A stretch of DNA of 64,000 bases from Acinetobacter vivianii (GTDB lineage Bacteria > Pseudomonadota > Gammaproteobacteria > Pseudomonadales > Moraxellaceae). The notes beneath the pieces were generated by a model. That model was not told where the DNA came from and searched no databases. It saw only the letters and a program-made list of their open reading frames with translations. Location of the stretch: contig NZ_BMDR01000007.1 in NCBI RefSeq assembly GCF_014635885.1, forward strand, positions 62,001 through 126,000. The letters run 5' to 3'. The translations under genes were made by a program, and so were the position numbers. Numbering within the stretch: the first letter of the stretch is position 1; each line of letters begins with the position of its first letter. This document shows positions 29,335 to 38,574 of this stretch, piece by piece.

Positions 29335-30531
29335 TTAAACGAATTGGGCTGCTGCCTGTGCAGATGACCATGCCCATTGGAAGTTATAACCGCCTAAGTG
29401 TCCTGTCACATCGAGTACTTCACCAATAAAATATAGGCCTTTCTGCTTCTTACTTTCCATGGTTTTTGATGAGACTTCGCTGGTATCTACACCACCCAGT
29501 GTCACTTCTGCTGTGCGATAACCCTCGGTTCCAGACGGTTTGACAGAAAAAGCATGGAGCTGTGCAGCAATTTGCTCTAGTTGAAGGTCGCTTATATTGC
29601 CAATCGCAGTTTCACTTTGCTCTGCCCAGATCAATTGCTGTAATTCAAGTACGATGCTTTTGGCGGTAAATTCGCTTAGCAAGGTCCGTAACAGCACTTT
29701 CGGCTGAGATTTTTTCTTTTCTTTGAAAAATTGAGCGAAGTCCTGACTCGGAAAGAAATCAATTTTAAAGCTTTCACCGACATGCCAATAGTTGGAAAGT
29801 TGCAAAGCGCTTGGGCCGCTGAGGCCACGATGGGTAAAGAGCAAAGCTTCGGTAAATTGATGACGTTCATTAATTAACGTTGCATCTAGCGCATTACCGC
29901 TTAAACGGGTGGTCACTTCCTTAAATTGATCTGAGAAGGTAAAGGGAACCAGACCTGCGCGTGTTGGGTAGACATGATGTCCGAACTGTTGTGCAAGCTC
30001 ATAACCAAAGCCAGAACCGCCTAACGTTGGAATAGACAAACCGCCTGTCGCAACCACCAGTGATTCACATTGATAAGTCCCTTGACTGGTTTCAATGATA
30101 AAGCCTGAATCTGCTTGTGCTTTGACTTGCTGTACTTCGCAATGGGTTTGAATCTGTACACGTTTGGCTTTATCACATTCTGAAAGTAACAGCTCAAGGA
30201 TTTCTTTTGATCCTTTTAGGGTAAAAAGCTGACCGTGCTTGCGTTCTTCATATTCAATTCCGTATTCACACACCAGACCAATAAAGTCCCAGTTGGTATA
30301 GCGGGTGAGGGCAGAAATAACGAAATGTGGATTTTCAGAAAGATAGTTCGCAGGCTCGACATCCAGATTGGTAAAGTTACATTTACCCCCACCAGACATC
30401 AAAATCTTTTTACCGACTTTATTGGCTTTTTCAAGCACTGCAACCGAGCGCCCACGTTTGCCTGCTTCCGCAGCCAACATCAAGCCTGATGCACCTGCAC
30501 CTAAAACAACAACATCAACTTGATGGATCAT
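29335..30531 (-). CDS. NAD(P)/FAD-dependent oxidoreductase, HI0933/YhiN (BaiN) family
   Basis: Flavoprotein of about 398 aa from the ATG at 30531, which begins MIHQVDVVVLGAGASGLMLA. An upstream in-frame TTG at 30564 adds 11 residues before the Rossmann motif and is less likely. Dinucleotide motif GAGASGLMLAAEAG at the start, GGGKCNFTN as family signature, and a C-terminal GEVLDVTGHLGGYNFQWAWSSA that closes the FAD site. Physiological substrate unknown. Confidence 0.85.
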   Translation of the reverse strand: MIHQVDVVVLGAGASGLMLAAEAGKRGRSVAVLEKANKVGKKILMSGGGKCNFTNLDVEPANYLSENPHFVISALTRYTNWDFIGLVCEYGIEYEERKHGQLFTLKGSKEILELLLSECDKAKRVQIQTHCEVQQVKAQADSGFIIETSQGTYQCESLVVATGGLSIPTLGGSGFGYELAQQFGHHVYPTRAGLVPFTFSDQFKEVTTRLSGNALDATLINERHQFTEALLFTHRGLSGPSALQLSNYWHVGESFKIDFFPSQDFAQFFKEKKKSQPKVLLRTLLSEFTAKSIVLELQQLIWAEQSETAIGNISDLQLEQIAAQLHAFSVKPSGTEGYRTAEVTLGGVDTSEVSSKTMESKKQKGLYFIGEVLDVTGHLGGYNFQWAWSSAQAAAQFV

Positions 30532-30586
30532 GGGGGAAATACTCAAGAGCGGAAAAGCGGGCAATTATAAAAGATTTATGCAGCTT

Positions 30587-31459
30587 TTAGTATGTTTTCA
30601 ATTTTCCTTGTAAACCACCTGTGTGAATCGCAAGAATACGGGTATTTTCTGGGAAATGTTGCTGCTGAATCAGGTCAAAAAGTCCCATCATCATTTTAGC
30701 GGTATAAACTTGTTCTAATGGAATCGCATATTGCTGTTCAAACTGTTGCATAAATTGCAGTAGCGCTGGACTGGTTTTGGCATAACCACCACTACAATAG
30801 GCATCAGTTAAAGACCAATTTTTTTTATCTGTCCACTGTTGAATGTCTTGTTGTAGAAAATCACCTTTTAAGGCAGAAAAGCCCAGCACATGCTGTCGAT
30901 CTGAACTGCTTTCAATCAGCCCTGCAATGGTTCCACCTGTACCAACTGCACAGCAAATCACGTCATGATTTTCTCGATCATGAGCAGATAGTATTTCTTG
31001 GCTGCCTTGCAAGGCAAGTGCATTGGTCCCTCCCTCTGGAACGATGAAAGCTTGCGGATATTGTTGTTGTAGCTGTTGTAAATATGCGGCTTCATGGCGC
31101 AGTCGATATTCGGCCCGACTCACAAAATGCAGTTGCATACCGAAATCATGCGCAGTTTGTAGTGTTGGATTTAAGACTTGCGAAGCCAACTCGTCTCCGC
31201 GAATAATGCCAATACTTTGAAAACCAAAACGTTGAGCGGCATACGCCGTTGCGGCAATATGGTTAGAAAAAGCCCCACCAAAAGTCAGTATTTTTGAGCA
31301 GCCTTGTTGCTGTGCGGCAAGCAGGTTGTATTTGAGTTTGAAAAACTTATTACCCGAAATGTGGGGATGAATCTGATCCAGACGCTTCACGGTGAGTTGA
31401 ACTGGCGCAGGAAGATCTAAGGTCTGATAGGGAGTGGGAAAAGCAATGTGATCAAACAT
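30587..31459 (-). CDS. PLP-dependent deaminase / D-cysteine desulfhydrase family protein
   Basis: 290-aa fold-type II PLP enzyme related to 1-aminocyclopropane-1-carboxylate deaminase and D-cysteine desulfhydrase. The PLP-binding Lys is probably Lys38 in ISGNKFFKLKYN. Asn and His follow in GGAFSNHIAATAYAA. The phosphate-binding loop is AVGTGGTIAGL. Shorter than ACC deaminase (about 338 aa), so D-amino-acid desulfhydration is at least as likely as ACC degradation. Single gene. Confidence 0.8.
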   Translation of the reverse strand: MFDHIAFPTPYQTLDLPAPVQLTVKRLDQIHPHISGNKFFKLKYNLLAAQQQGCSKILTFGGAFSNHIAATAYAAQRFGFQSIGIIRGDELASQVLNPTLQTAHDFGMQLHFVSRAEYRLRHEAAYLQQLQQQYPQAFIVPEGGTNALALQGSQEILSAHDRENHDVICCAVGTGGTIAGLIESSSDRQHVLGFSALKGDFLQQDIQQWTDKKNWSLTDAYCSGGYAKTSPALLQFMQQFEQQYAIPLEQVYTAKMMMGLFDLIQQQHFPENTRILAIHTGGLQGKLKTY

Positions 31460-31525
31460 CTTAGATCATGAAAAAAGAGCTTGATCACATTGTAAATGGA
31501 TTTGATTGAAAATGTCAGTATAGGT

Positions 31526-32689
31526 TTAGGAACTGGTGTCTACCGAAGTAATGACAGACATCCCTGGACGTAAATTTTCCATCCCTTTCTGATTTGGATC
31601 TACGGTGATCCGTACAGCAATACGTTGTACCACTTTGGTGAAGTTACCTGTCGCATTGTCAGGCTTCAATACACTGAATTCTGAACCAGCGGCAGGAGAA
31701 ATCTGCTCTACCTGTCCAGTGAACTTCTGATGATTCATTGCATCCACAGTAAAATAGGCTTTTTGCCCAATTTTCATATTGGCAATTTGAGTTTCCTTAA
31801 AATTGGCAATGACCCAGGTTTGTTGTGGAATTAAATAGAGCAGTTGTGTGCCTGCTGCAACGTATTGGCCTACACGTGGATTGACTTCACCGAGTTGACC
31901 ATCCAGTGGCGCAACAATAGTGCTGTAATCCTTGGTGGTGTTGGCTTGATCCAGTTGTGCCTGAGCGCTATTTACTTGCGCTTTTAAGCCTGCTTCAGCG
32001 ACTTGCGCCGTTTTTAAGGCTTCTTGCGCAACCAGAATATTGGCTTGAGCCTGTTTGAGCAAAGCAAGGTTATTCTGTGCATCAGCCGCAGCTTTATCCT
32101 GTTCTGATTTTGAGGCAGCGCCACTATCGCCCAGTTGTTGATAGCGTTTAAGTTGTGCAACAGATAGATCGTATTGCGCTTTGACCTGATCCAGTTTGGC
32201 TTGGGCTGCAACGACATCTGCCTGACGTTGGGCAATGGCTTGAGTCTGATTGGCAAGGCTATTTTCCGCTTGTTCTACCCCAGAAACAGCTTGCGTCACC
32301 TTTTGGTCATAGGTGGTTGCATCAATATGCATGAGTACCTGACCCTGTTTAACATGATCAAAGTCCTTAACCAGAACATCCTTGATATAGCCATTAATCT
32401 GTGAAGAAAGAATAGTGGTTTTACCTTTCACATAGCTATTGTCAGTATGTTCAATCGCCGAGTGAAATGGTCCGATTCGCCATGCCCATAAAATAATCGT
32501 AATTCCGACAATTAACACCAGCAGCATCCACCACAAGGTTGAACGCTTGGTCTTGATCAACTTACTGGTTGGCGGTGGAGGAGGCGGTGGCATTTGCGTC
32601 ACAGCTTCTGGTGCCTTTTCAGGTTGAACCGTCTGGTTTTGCTCATTGTTCTGAGCATTTGTATTTTCTGGTTTATCTTGTTCAGACAT
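31526..32689 (-). CDS. HlyD/EmrA-type periplasmic adaptor of an efflux pump
   Basis: 387 aa. A Pro-rich cytoplasmic N terminus (eight consecutive Pro near residue 35) is followed by one membrane helix (TLWWMLLVLIVGITIILWAW). Then come the barrel-sandwich motif DNSYVKGKTTILSSQINGYI, a long coiled-coil hairpin rich in Ala and Gln (about residues 125-265), and a beta-barrel domain. It bridges the inner-membrane MFS pump to an outer-membrane channel. Third gene of a tetR-MFS-HlyD operon, 29 bp after the MFS gene. Confidence 0.88.
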   Translation of the reverse strand: MSEQDKPENTNAQNNEQNQTVQPEKAPEAVTQMPPPPPPPTSKLIKTKRSTLWWMLLVLIVGITIILWAWRIGPFHSAIEHTDNSYVKGKTTILSSQINGYIKDVLVKDFDHVKQGQVLMHIDATTYDQKVTQAVSGVEQAENSLANQTQAIAQRQADVVAAQAKLDQVKAQYDLSVAQLKRYQQLGDSGAASKSEQDKAAADAQNNLALLKQAQANILVAQEALKTAQVAEAGLKAQVNSAQAQLDQANTTKDYSTIVAPLDGQLGEVNPRVGQYVAAGTQLLYLIPQQTWVIANFKETQIANMKIGQKAYFTVDAMNHQKFTGQVEQISPAAGSEFSVLKPDNATGNFTKVVQRIAVRITVDPNQKGMENLRPGMSVITSVDTSS

Positions 32690-32718
32690 AATGTTTTCTC
32701 AATCAAATACCATAAGGG

Positions 32719-34365
32719 TTAACTGGCTGCTTGCAGATTTTTTCGGGTCATGTACTTATTACGTACATATTTAAATAACCCCCATAGCAGTAAAACAACA
32801 GCAAAAATGCCATTTAATACAATTACATCGTTATAGGCGCGAACCTGTGCTTCGCGTGTCACCACTTTATTCAGGTTTTGTAGTGCCTGATTATTTTGTA
32901 GAACGGGATCATTGGTGGTTACCATTGCACTATGCTGATAAGTCTGTAAGCGTTGTGCAACCAAAGGATCAGTCGGATTAAGATTGCTGTTAATCTCGAC
33001 TTTATAACCATAAGTATGATGTTGCTGGTAAGTATTAAAGAAGGATGAACCGACCAGACCACCAAAGTTTTGTGTGGCTGAAAAAAGAATAATAAAGGTC
33101 AAGACATATTGAGGTCCACGCTGCAAGGTGCGCATAAAGCCCATCAATAGTAATGGCCCGATAAACACGCCACCTGCAAAACTCACTAAAAATTGACTGC
33201 GATAGAAATTGGCTGGGCGCACATCACTGGTGAGGTGATAGTCCAGTGCACAGGCAATGAAAATCAGGATTTCAGCAAGGAACAAATTTAAAATGAGCCG
33301 CTCGCGATGGAAGGTCAAAGCACTAAACACTGAACCTGCAATCGTCCCACAAAAGATCACCACATATAGGGGAACAAATTGATCCGGCCCCATACCCATG
33401 GTTTTCAGAAAATTCACCGCTGCATAACTTTGTTCTGACATGAGCAAACGTAATGCAAAGGCACTGAAAACAAAACTGAGTAAATCACCAGCCGCTAACC
33501 AGCGGGTCATAATTAATGGATTGGTCCGATAATGTTCGTAAGTGAGGCCCAATACAATCAGACAAAAACCTGCGATCAAGATATAAGCCAGCCAAGGACT
33601 ATCGAACCACCACAGAATAGGCCCTTGCGTCAGTACGATACAGAGGCAGGCGAAACCAGGTGCCAACAGGGCAAAGGTAAAGAAATCCTGCTTCTCAAAG
33701 ACCTGCAGACGTAAGCTACGTGGCAATTTGAGTGAAACAACCATTGCAAAACAACAGATGGCCAGACCTAATTCAAAGGTATAAATCACATCCCACGGAT
33801 TTGCTTTGAGTAGGAATGGGGAAAGAATCCATGCCAATGGCAATCCCAGCTGCTGAAATCCGAAAGCCAGATAAATCCCTTTGGCCATATCTGCTTTGCC
33901 AAAGGCCTGCATGGTGTAATACATGCCAAGTGAACTGAGTGGCGCTGCGGCCAAGCCTGCAATAAAGCGGGCAAAGAGTGCCATTTCATAGGTTTGTACA
34001 AAGAGATGCAGAACCAGTACGCCAATAAATACCAGTAATCCCAGTTCTGAAAACAGGCGTAAGCCATATTGTTGCCGAGCTTTAAACAGAATCAGGTTGG
34101 CACTGACATTGGCCATGACATAAGACGCAGGAAGCCATGCTGCCTGTGATGGTGTTAAACCATATTCACCCTGAAAGATGGGCAAATTGGCAATAATAAA
34201 ACCATTACTGAGACTTGCTGCAATACTGATAATCAGACCAATAGTAAAATAGGCAATACGTTTTGGTCGGGTATGCGCAATAGCTGCAGGCGAACCTGGT
34301 AAGGCTGGGCGCTCTTCAGCAGTCCAATCTGGGGGAGTCTCTAGATAGCGAGGGCTTTTATCCAT
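32719..34365 (-). CDS. MFS multidrug efflux transporter (EmrB-like, 14 helices)
   Basis: 548-aa major facilitator. A soluble N terminus with LPGSPAAIAHTRPKR precedes about 14 membrane helices. LPASYVMANVSANLILFKARQQYGLRL is the EmrB/DHA2-type helix-2 and loop-2-3 region. Forms a tripartite pump with the downstream HlyD protein. SD GAGGAA precedes the ATG. It starts 13 bp after the tetR stop, so the regulator is co-transcribed. Substrates cannot be inferred. Confidence 0.87.
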   Translation of the reverse strand: MDKSPRYLETPPDWTAEERPALPGSPAAIAHTRPKRIAYFTIGLIISIAASLSNGFIIANLPIFQGEYGLTPSQAAWLPASYVMANVSANLILFKARQQYGLRLFSELGLLVFIGVLVLHLFVQTYEMALFARFIAGLAAAPLSSLGMYYTMQAFGKADMAKGIYLAFGFQQLGLPLAWILSPFLLKANPWDVIYTFELGLAICCFAMVVSLKLPRSLRLQVFEKQDFFTFALLAPGFACLCIVLTQGPILWWFDSPWLAYILIAGFCLIVLGLTYEHYRTNPLIMTRWLAAGDLLSFVFSAFALRLLMSEQSYAAVNFLKTMGMGPDQFVPLYVVIFCGTIAGSVFSALTFHRERLILNLFLAEILIFIACALDYHLTSDVRPANFYRSQFLVSFAGGVFIGPLLLMGFMRTLQRGPQYVLTFIILFSATQNFGGLVGSSFFNTYQQHHTYGYKVEINSNLNPTDPLVAQRLQTYQHSAMVTTNDPVLQNNQALQNLNKVVTREAQVRAYNDVIVLNGIFAVVLLLWGLFKYVRNKYMTRKNLQAAS

Positions 34366-34378
34366 TTTATTCCTCGAC

Positions 34379-34927
34379 CTACACTTTAATGCCGTTTAAT
34401 AATAATTCTATTGCGCGTTTTGCCAGTCTTAACTGATCGCTCGCCTGATGTCCTTGAAATGATGCCCCTAAAATCCCCGTAATCATACCGAAATCTTGAG
34501 GGGTAAGATCAGGGCGACATAATTGGTGCTGAATCGCTTGATCAATCAGAGGCTGTAGCGCTTTATTCCGTCGTTCATAAATGTTTAGCATGATTGGGTC
34601 TTCACGATCAATAATGCGCCAGTAATCAATCAGCACGACGAGCTGAGGTATTTGTTCAATATGGCTTTCAATTAAACGGATAAAACCATCATTAAAGATA
34701 AGTAATTCTTTCGCCTTTTGCTCCAAACGGGTAATGGCGCGTTCCAGCAACGCTGCGATTAAGGCTTTACGATCGGCAAAATTACGATAAAAAGTTGCCC
34801 GCCCAACACCAGCATGATCAATGATGGCCTGTAGTGGCACATGCACACCTTGCTTGCGGAAAACTTCCTCTGCGGCATTGAGGAGTTCATCACGATTGTG
34901 AGCCGCCAATTGCTGACGTTTTACCAT
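34379..34927 (-). CDS. TetR/AcrR-family repressor of the efflux operon
   Basis: 182 aa from the ATG at 34927; an upstream TTG adds two residues only. N-terminal helix-turn-helix about residues 8-55: LLNAAEEVFRKQGVHVPLQAIIDHAGVGRATFYRNFADRKALI. The ligand-binding C-terminal domain is variable. First gene of the tetR-MFS-HlyD operon. A perfect dyad CGGACA-TTTT-TGTCCG lies 36 bp upstream and is a likely operator, giving autoregulation and control of the pump. Confidence 0.88.
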   Translation of the reverse strand: MVKRQQLAAHNRDELLNAAEEVFRKQGVHVPLQAIIDHAGVGRATFYRNFADRKALIAALLERAITRLEQKAKELLIFNDGFIRLIESHIEQIPQLVVLIDYWRIIDREDPIMLNIYERRNKALQPLIDQAIQHQLCRPDLTPQDFGMITGILGASFQGHQASDQLRLAKRAIELLLNGIKV

Positions 34928-34962
34928 GACCAAAGCTCGTGGAATATTTAATGTGAATTAAA

Positions 34963-34978
34963 CGGACATTTTTGTCCG
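34963..34978. promoter_or_regulatory. Candidate TetR-family operator
   Basis: CGGACA, TTTT, TGTCCG: a perfect 16-bp dyad just upstream of the tetR start, in the position of the operon promoter. TetR-family regulators bind palindromes of this size. Confidence 0.55.
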
Positions 34979-35112
34979 AAGTAAATATGTAGCAGAAATT
35001 TATTTTGTTTAATTTAGGTAAAATCCATCATAGAAGGTACTTTTCTAAGTCCATACAGTGTTAAAAAATAAGACTTAATCAATCATGAATAAAAACGACA
35101 ATCAGGTGAAGT

Positions 35113-35793
35113 ATGCAGGGATTTGTACAACGTTTTGCAACAGGGATAAAACATCGTCCATATCTCTCCGCAACTTTTAGCTTAGGTTTGCTGATCTATG
35201 CAGCATTGCACTTTTTTACTGACTGGAAATGGGCTACCTGCTTGCAGTTAGGCTGGAATATTGCGATTTGGCTGTATCTATTCCTGATTTTGAAAATGAT
35301 GTGGCATCTGGATGCAACACATATTTTAAAACGTGCCCAGCAACAGGATGAAGGGAAGTGGGTGATTTTAACTGTGGTACTGATTGCGATCGTGGTGTGT
35401 TTTATTTCGATCGTGGTGCAACTCAGTCATGTACCAAAAGATTCTCCTATTTTAAAAAGCGCACTGATTCTGCTGACCATTGGCACAATATTTTCAACTT
35501 GGTTATTGCTGCATACTTTATTTACGATTCACTATGCCCATGACTATTACCTGGCAAAAAGCCGTCACCAAGAAGCTGGGTTGGATTTTCCCAAGACAGA
35601 TCAACCCGACTATCTCGATTTTATTTATTTCAGCTATATCATTGGTACGTCTGCGCAAACAGCAGATGTGTCCATTACCAGTTCATCGCTTAGGCATTTA
35701 AATATTTTTCATTGTGTACTGGCATTTATCTTTAATACGGTCATTTTGGCGGTCGCGATCAATGTTGCGGCAAGTTTGATTGGATTTAATTGA
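35113..35793 (+). CDS. DUF1345 family membrane protein
   Basis: 226-aa inner-membrane protein with about five helices. The C-terminal family signature is DYLDFIYFSYIIGTSAQTADVSITSSSLRHLNIFH, which I recognise from DUF1345. Function unknown for the family. SD AGGTGA precedes the ATG. Divergent from the tetR operon and upstream of a methyltransferase gene. Confidence 0.82.
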   Translation: MQGFVQRFATGIKHRPYLSATFSLGLLIYAALHFFTDWKWATCLQLGWNIAIWLYLFLILKMMWHLDATHILKRAQQQDEGKWVILTVVLIAIVVCFISIVVQLSHVPKDSPILKSALILLTIGTIFSTWLLLHTLFTIHYAHDYYLAKSRHQEAGLDFPKTDQPDYLDFIYFSYIIGTSAQTADVSITSSSLRHLNIFHCVLAFIFNTVILAVAINVAASLIGFN

Positions 35794-35889
35794 TAACTTA
35801 TTTTTATTGATTAAATTAAAATTGATCATTTTTATTTTTTGTTGTGCTTGGCTATTTTAAATAGAGACAGGCACAGCAAGGATAAAAAC

Positions 35890-36651
35890 ATGATCACCCA
35901 GCATCAAGTCAATCAACAGCAATACCAAGATAAATCTCAGGCCTATTTAAGCAGTACTGTGCATGCGCAGGGGATTGAATTTCAGAAAATGCAGCAGTTG
36001 ATCCAGTCACATCAATTTAAAACAGTGCTGGATTTGGGCTGTGGCGGCGGACATGTCAGCTATCAAGTTGCACCGTTTGTAGATCAGGTGACTGCCTACG
36101 ACTTAACGCCGTCGATGGTGGAGCTGGTTGCTGAACAGGCCCAACAACAAGGTTTCGATAATATCATGACTCAGCAGGGTGCAGCCGAGACATTGCCTTT
36201 TGCAGACCAAAGTTTTGATTGTGTTATTACCCGCTATTCAGCCCACCATTGGCACAATGTCGCACAAGCCATGAGTGAGATGTATCGTGTCGTAGCGCAA
36301 CAGGGCAAAGTGATTATTGTTGATATTTTAGGAAATTCGAATCCTGTGATGGATACCTTTTTTCAGACCATTGAAACAATTCGTGATCCAAGTCATGTGC
36401 GTAATTATAGTTTAGGAGAATGGGCACGTTTTGCTGAATATGCAGGATTTACGCTAGAAATTGTTGAAAAACAACATTTAGATTTAGAATTTCAGAGTTG
36501 GACTGAACGGATGAAAACACCAGAATATGCGGTTCAGACCATACGGGATTTGCAGCACAAAGCTTCTGATCAGACACGTCAATATTATCAGATTCAGGCA
36601 GATGGTTCGTTTCGTAGTGAAGTGATGTATCTTGTTTTGAGTCGGGCTTAG
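35890..36651 (+). CDS. Class I SAM-dependent methyltransferase (UbiE/YcgJ-like)
   Basis: 253 aa from the ATG at 35890, which has AAGGA eight bases upstream; a longer reading from 35839 starts at TTG without SD. SAM motif I is VLDLGCGGGHVSYQ (about residue 50). The acidic end of strand 2 is AYDLTPSMVE, and motif III-like residues are in SFDCVITRYSAHHW. Small-molecule substrate unknown. The SAM-binding half resembles UbiE and YcgJ proteins. Confidence 0.85.
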   Translation: MITQHQVNQQQYQDKSQAYLSSTVHAQGIEFQKMQQLIQSHQFKTVLDLGCGGGHVSYQVAPFVDQVTAYDLTPSMVELVAEQAQQQGFDNIMTQQGAAETLPFADQSFDCVITRYSAHHWHNVAQAMSEMYRVVAQQGKVIIVDILGNSNPVMDTFFQTIETIRDPSHVRNYSLGEWARFAEYAGFTLEIVEKQHLDLEFQSWTERMKTPEYAVQTIRDLQHKASDQTRQYYQIQADGSFRSEVMYLVLSRA

Positions 36652-36790
36652 GTTTTTAATGAAAGGAATCGACTCAAAAATATTGAGTTAAAGCGATAAA
36701 ATGAGGCAGCAAATCAAAATTTATCTATCACCTGCATCCTGTTTTTAAGTAAAATCATTGCTTGAAAATTATTCTAATCTAGAGGTTATC

Positions 36791-37414
36791 TTGGAATCGT
36801 TATTGATTTTAGGCTCAATTGCGTTGGCCTTAATGTTGGGTGCGATTAGCCCAGGCCCTACATTTATATATGTAGCGAAGAACTCAATTGCGATTTCACG
36901 TAAACATGGTTTATTTACCGCTTTAGGAACAGGCACGGGCGCAGCGTTGTTTGGTTTGCTTGCGGTTATGGGGTTACAGGCAATTCTATTAGCCGTGCCT
37001 TCTGCTTATATCGCTTTAAAAGTATTTGGTGGTCTATACTTACTTTGGCTGGCGTATAAAATTATCAAACATGCCAAAGAGCCAATGGAAACGGTGAATG
37101 GTACTGTGAAGCGCATGAGTTATGCACAGGCTTTTCGTTTGGGATTAATTACCCAGCTCAGTAACCCGAAAATTGCCATTATTCTTGCCAGTATTTTTAC
37201 TGCATTATTACCGAAAGAAATCCCAAGTTATTACTATGTGGTGTTGCCAATGCTGTGCTTCTTTATTGACGCAGGTTGGTATTCGCTGGTGGCTGTTGTA
37301 TTGTCAGCAGAAGGGCCACGCAAAGTTTATTTAAAATCCAAATCACTGTTTGATCGTATCGCAGGTGGTGTGATGACACTGTTGGGATTAAAGCTGATTT
37401 TTGGTATGAAATAA
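36791..37414 (+). CDS. LysE/RhtB family amino-acid exporter
   Basis: 207 aa from a TTG at 36791 with AGAGG five bases upstream; an earlier TTG at 36758 adds 11 residues and has no SD. Six membrane helices. Family signature GAISPGPTFIYVAKNSIA near the N terminus and LGLITQLSNPKIAIILASIF in the middle. Inner membrane. Substrate class amino acids or their derivatives. A hairpin terminator lies just downstream. Confidence 0.87.
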   Translation: MESLLILGSIALALMLGAISPGPTFIYVAKNSIAISRKHGLFTALGTGTGAALFGLLAVMGLQAILLAVPSAYIALKVFGGLYLLWLAYKIIKHAKEPMETVNGTVKRMSYAQAFRLGLITQLSNPKIAIILASIFTALLPKEIPSYYYVVLPMLCFFIDAGWYSLVAVVLSAEGPRKVYLKSKSLFDRIAGGVMTLLGLKLIFGMK

Positions 37415-37422
37415 TAGAGCAG

Positions 37423-37450
37423 AAAAAGCGACCAAGAAGGTCGCTTTTTT
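37423..37450. terminator. Terminator shared by the converging LysE and MBL genes
   Basis: AAAAAGCGACC, loop AAGAA, GGTCGCTTTTTT. It works on both strands. Confidence 0.85.
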
Positions 37451-37475
37451 ATTACCTAAAATTCGCTTATTCAGC

Positions 37476-38453
37476 TTAATCTTTAAAATGTATCGGAATC
37501 CATTGATAGCTCTTACCATCTGCTGAATAAATATGTCCAATCCCCGGGAATGGTAAATGTGGTGCAGCAATGGTTTGTCCATTTTTCGCGAAATCAGCAA
37601 ACTGTTTTAAACGCGTTGCCACTGCTTTCTTAGGATCAATGTCATATTCAATCGCAGTTTTGGGTTGATCAAATTGCACGGTATGTGAATGCACAATATC
37701 CCCAATAAAGACCACGCTTTCGCCTTTGCTTTTTAATTCATAGCTAAAGTGACCGGGCGTATGTCCCGCCGTGTTAATGACTTTAAAGCCCTGAATTACA
37801 TCACCGAGTTTATAAGTTTTAAAGCGTTGCTTGGCTTGGTAAGGGGCGATGGCTTGTTTAATTTGCTTCACTGTTCCTTCATAACCCGCTTGTTTGTCTT
37901 TTGGCAGCTTGGCTGCCTGTTTTGGATCTAGCCAATAATTGGCTTCATCACTAGAGACATACACGGTTGCATTGGGGAAATTGGCAACGCCATCTTTGCT
38001 GATGCCACACACATGATCGGGATGTAAATGGGTGAGTAAAATAGTATCGACTTGTTCAGGTTTGTAGCCCGAAGCAACCAGATTTTTTAGGATTGAACCT
38101 AAATGTGGACCAAAACAACTGGCTGCACCGCTATCGACGAGTACCAGCGATTTTCCTGTATTGACGAGGAAAGCATTGATGGATGTTTGCACCCCTTTGT
38201 CTTGATCAGCGTAATACTTTTTCAGGATATGTTGGACTTGTTGCGGTGAAATATCTTTAAACAAGCTGGGTGACATAAAGTTGGTGCCATCAAGCAAGGC
38301 AGTGATTTGTACATCACCAGATTGATATTGATAGAAGCCATCAATCTGTTTTTGTTGCTCAATGATTGGCAGGGTCTTGCTTGTTTCTGCGTAAGTAAGT
38401 AAAGGGAAGCTGCTCAATAATGAGATAGAAAGGAGGAGGGCTGTTTTTTTCAT
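37476..38453 (-). CDS. Periplasmic metallo-beta-lactamase-fold hydrolase
   Basis: 325 aa with a signal peptide (MKKTALLLSISLLSSFPLLTYA). Zinc-binding motif LTHLHPDHVCG (HxHxDH), a second His in INTAGHTPGHFSYE, Asp in VVFIGDIVHS and a C-terminal His in AAPHLPFPGIGH: all ligands of a dinuclear site are present. Resembles secreted lactonase-like members more than true beta-lactamases. Substrate unknown; quorum-signal or other lactone cleavage is one possibility. Confidence 0.85.
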   Translation of the reverse strand: MKKTALLLSISLLSSFPLLTYAETSKTLPIIEQQKQIDGFYQYQSGDVQITALLDGTNFMSPSLFKDISPQQVQHILKKYYADQDKGVQTSINAFLVNTGKSLVLVDSGAASCFGPHLGSILKNLVASGYKPEQVDTILLTHLHPDHVCGISKDGVANFPNATVYVSSDEANYWLDPKQAAKLPKDKQAGYEGTVKQIKQAIAPYQAKQRFKTYKLGDVIQGFKVINTAGHTPGHFSYELKSKGESVVFIGDIVHSHTVQFDQPKTAIEYDIDPKKAVATRLKQFADFAKNGQTIAAPHLPFPGIGHIYSADGKSYQWIPIHFKD

Positions 38454-38540
38454 TTATAAATATTCTCAAGTTTAGTTGAATTGTCTACTTTTTAGCATAC
38501 AATAGACTTTTAGGTAGAAAGTTTTTCATAGAATATGTAA

Positions 38541-38565
38541 ATTAATAAAAAGAATTTTTATTAAT
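38541..38565. promoter_or_regulatory. 25-bp AT-only dyad directly upstream of the Mrr-like gene
   Basis: ATTAATAAAAA, GAA, TTTTTATTAAT: a perfect 11-bp inverted repeat ending 9 bases before the start codon, where the SD would be. No SD is recognisable. It may be an operator or hide the start region in a hairpin. Confidence 0.45.
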
Positions 38566-38574
38566 AAACTCAAA

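Noticed and set aside
37476..38453. Class B beta-lactamase
   Set aside because: The fold and zinc motif fit, but the motif context is of the general hydrolase/lactonase type; no specific carbapenemase features are seen.
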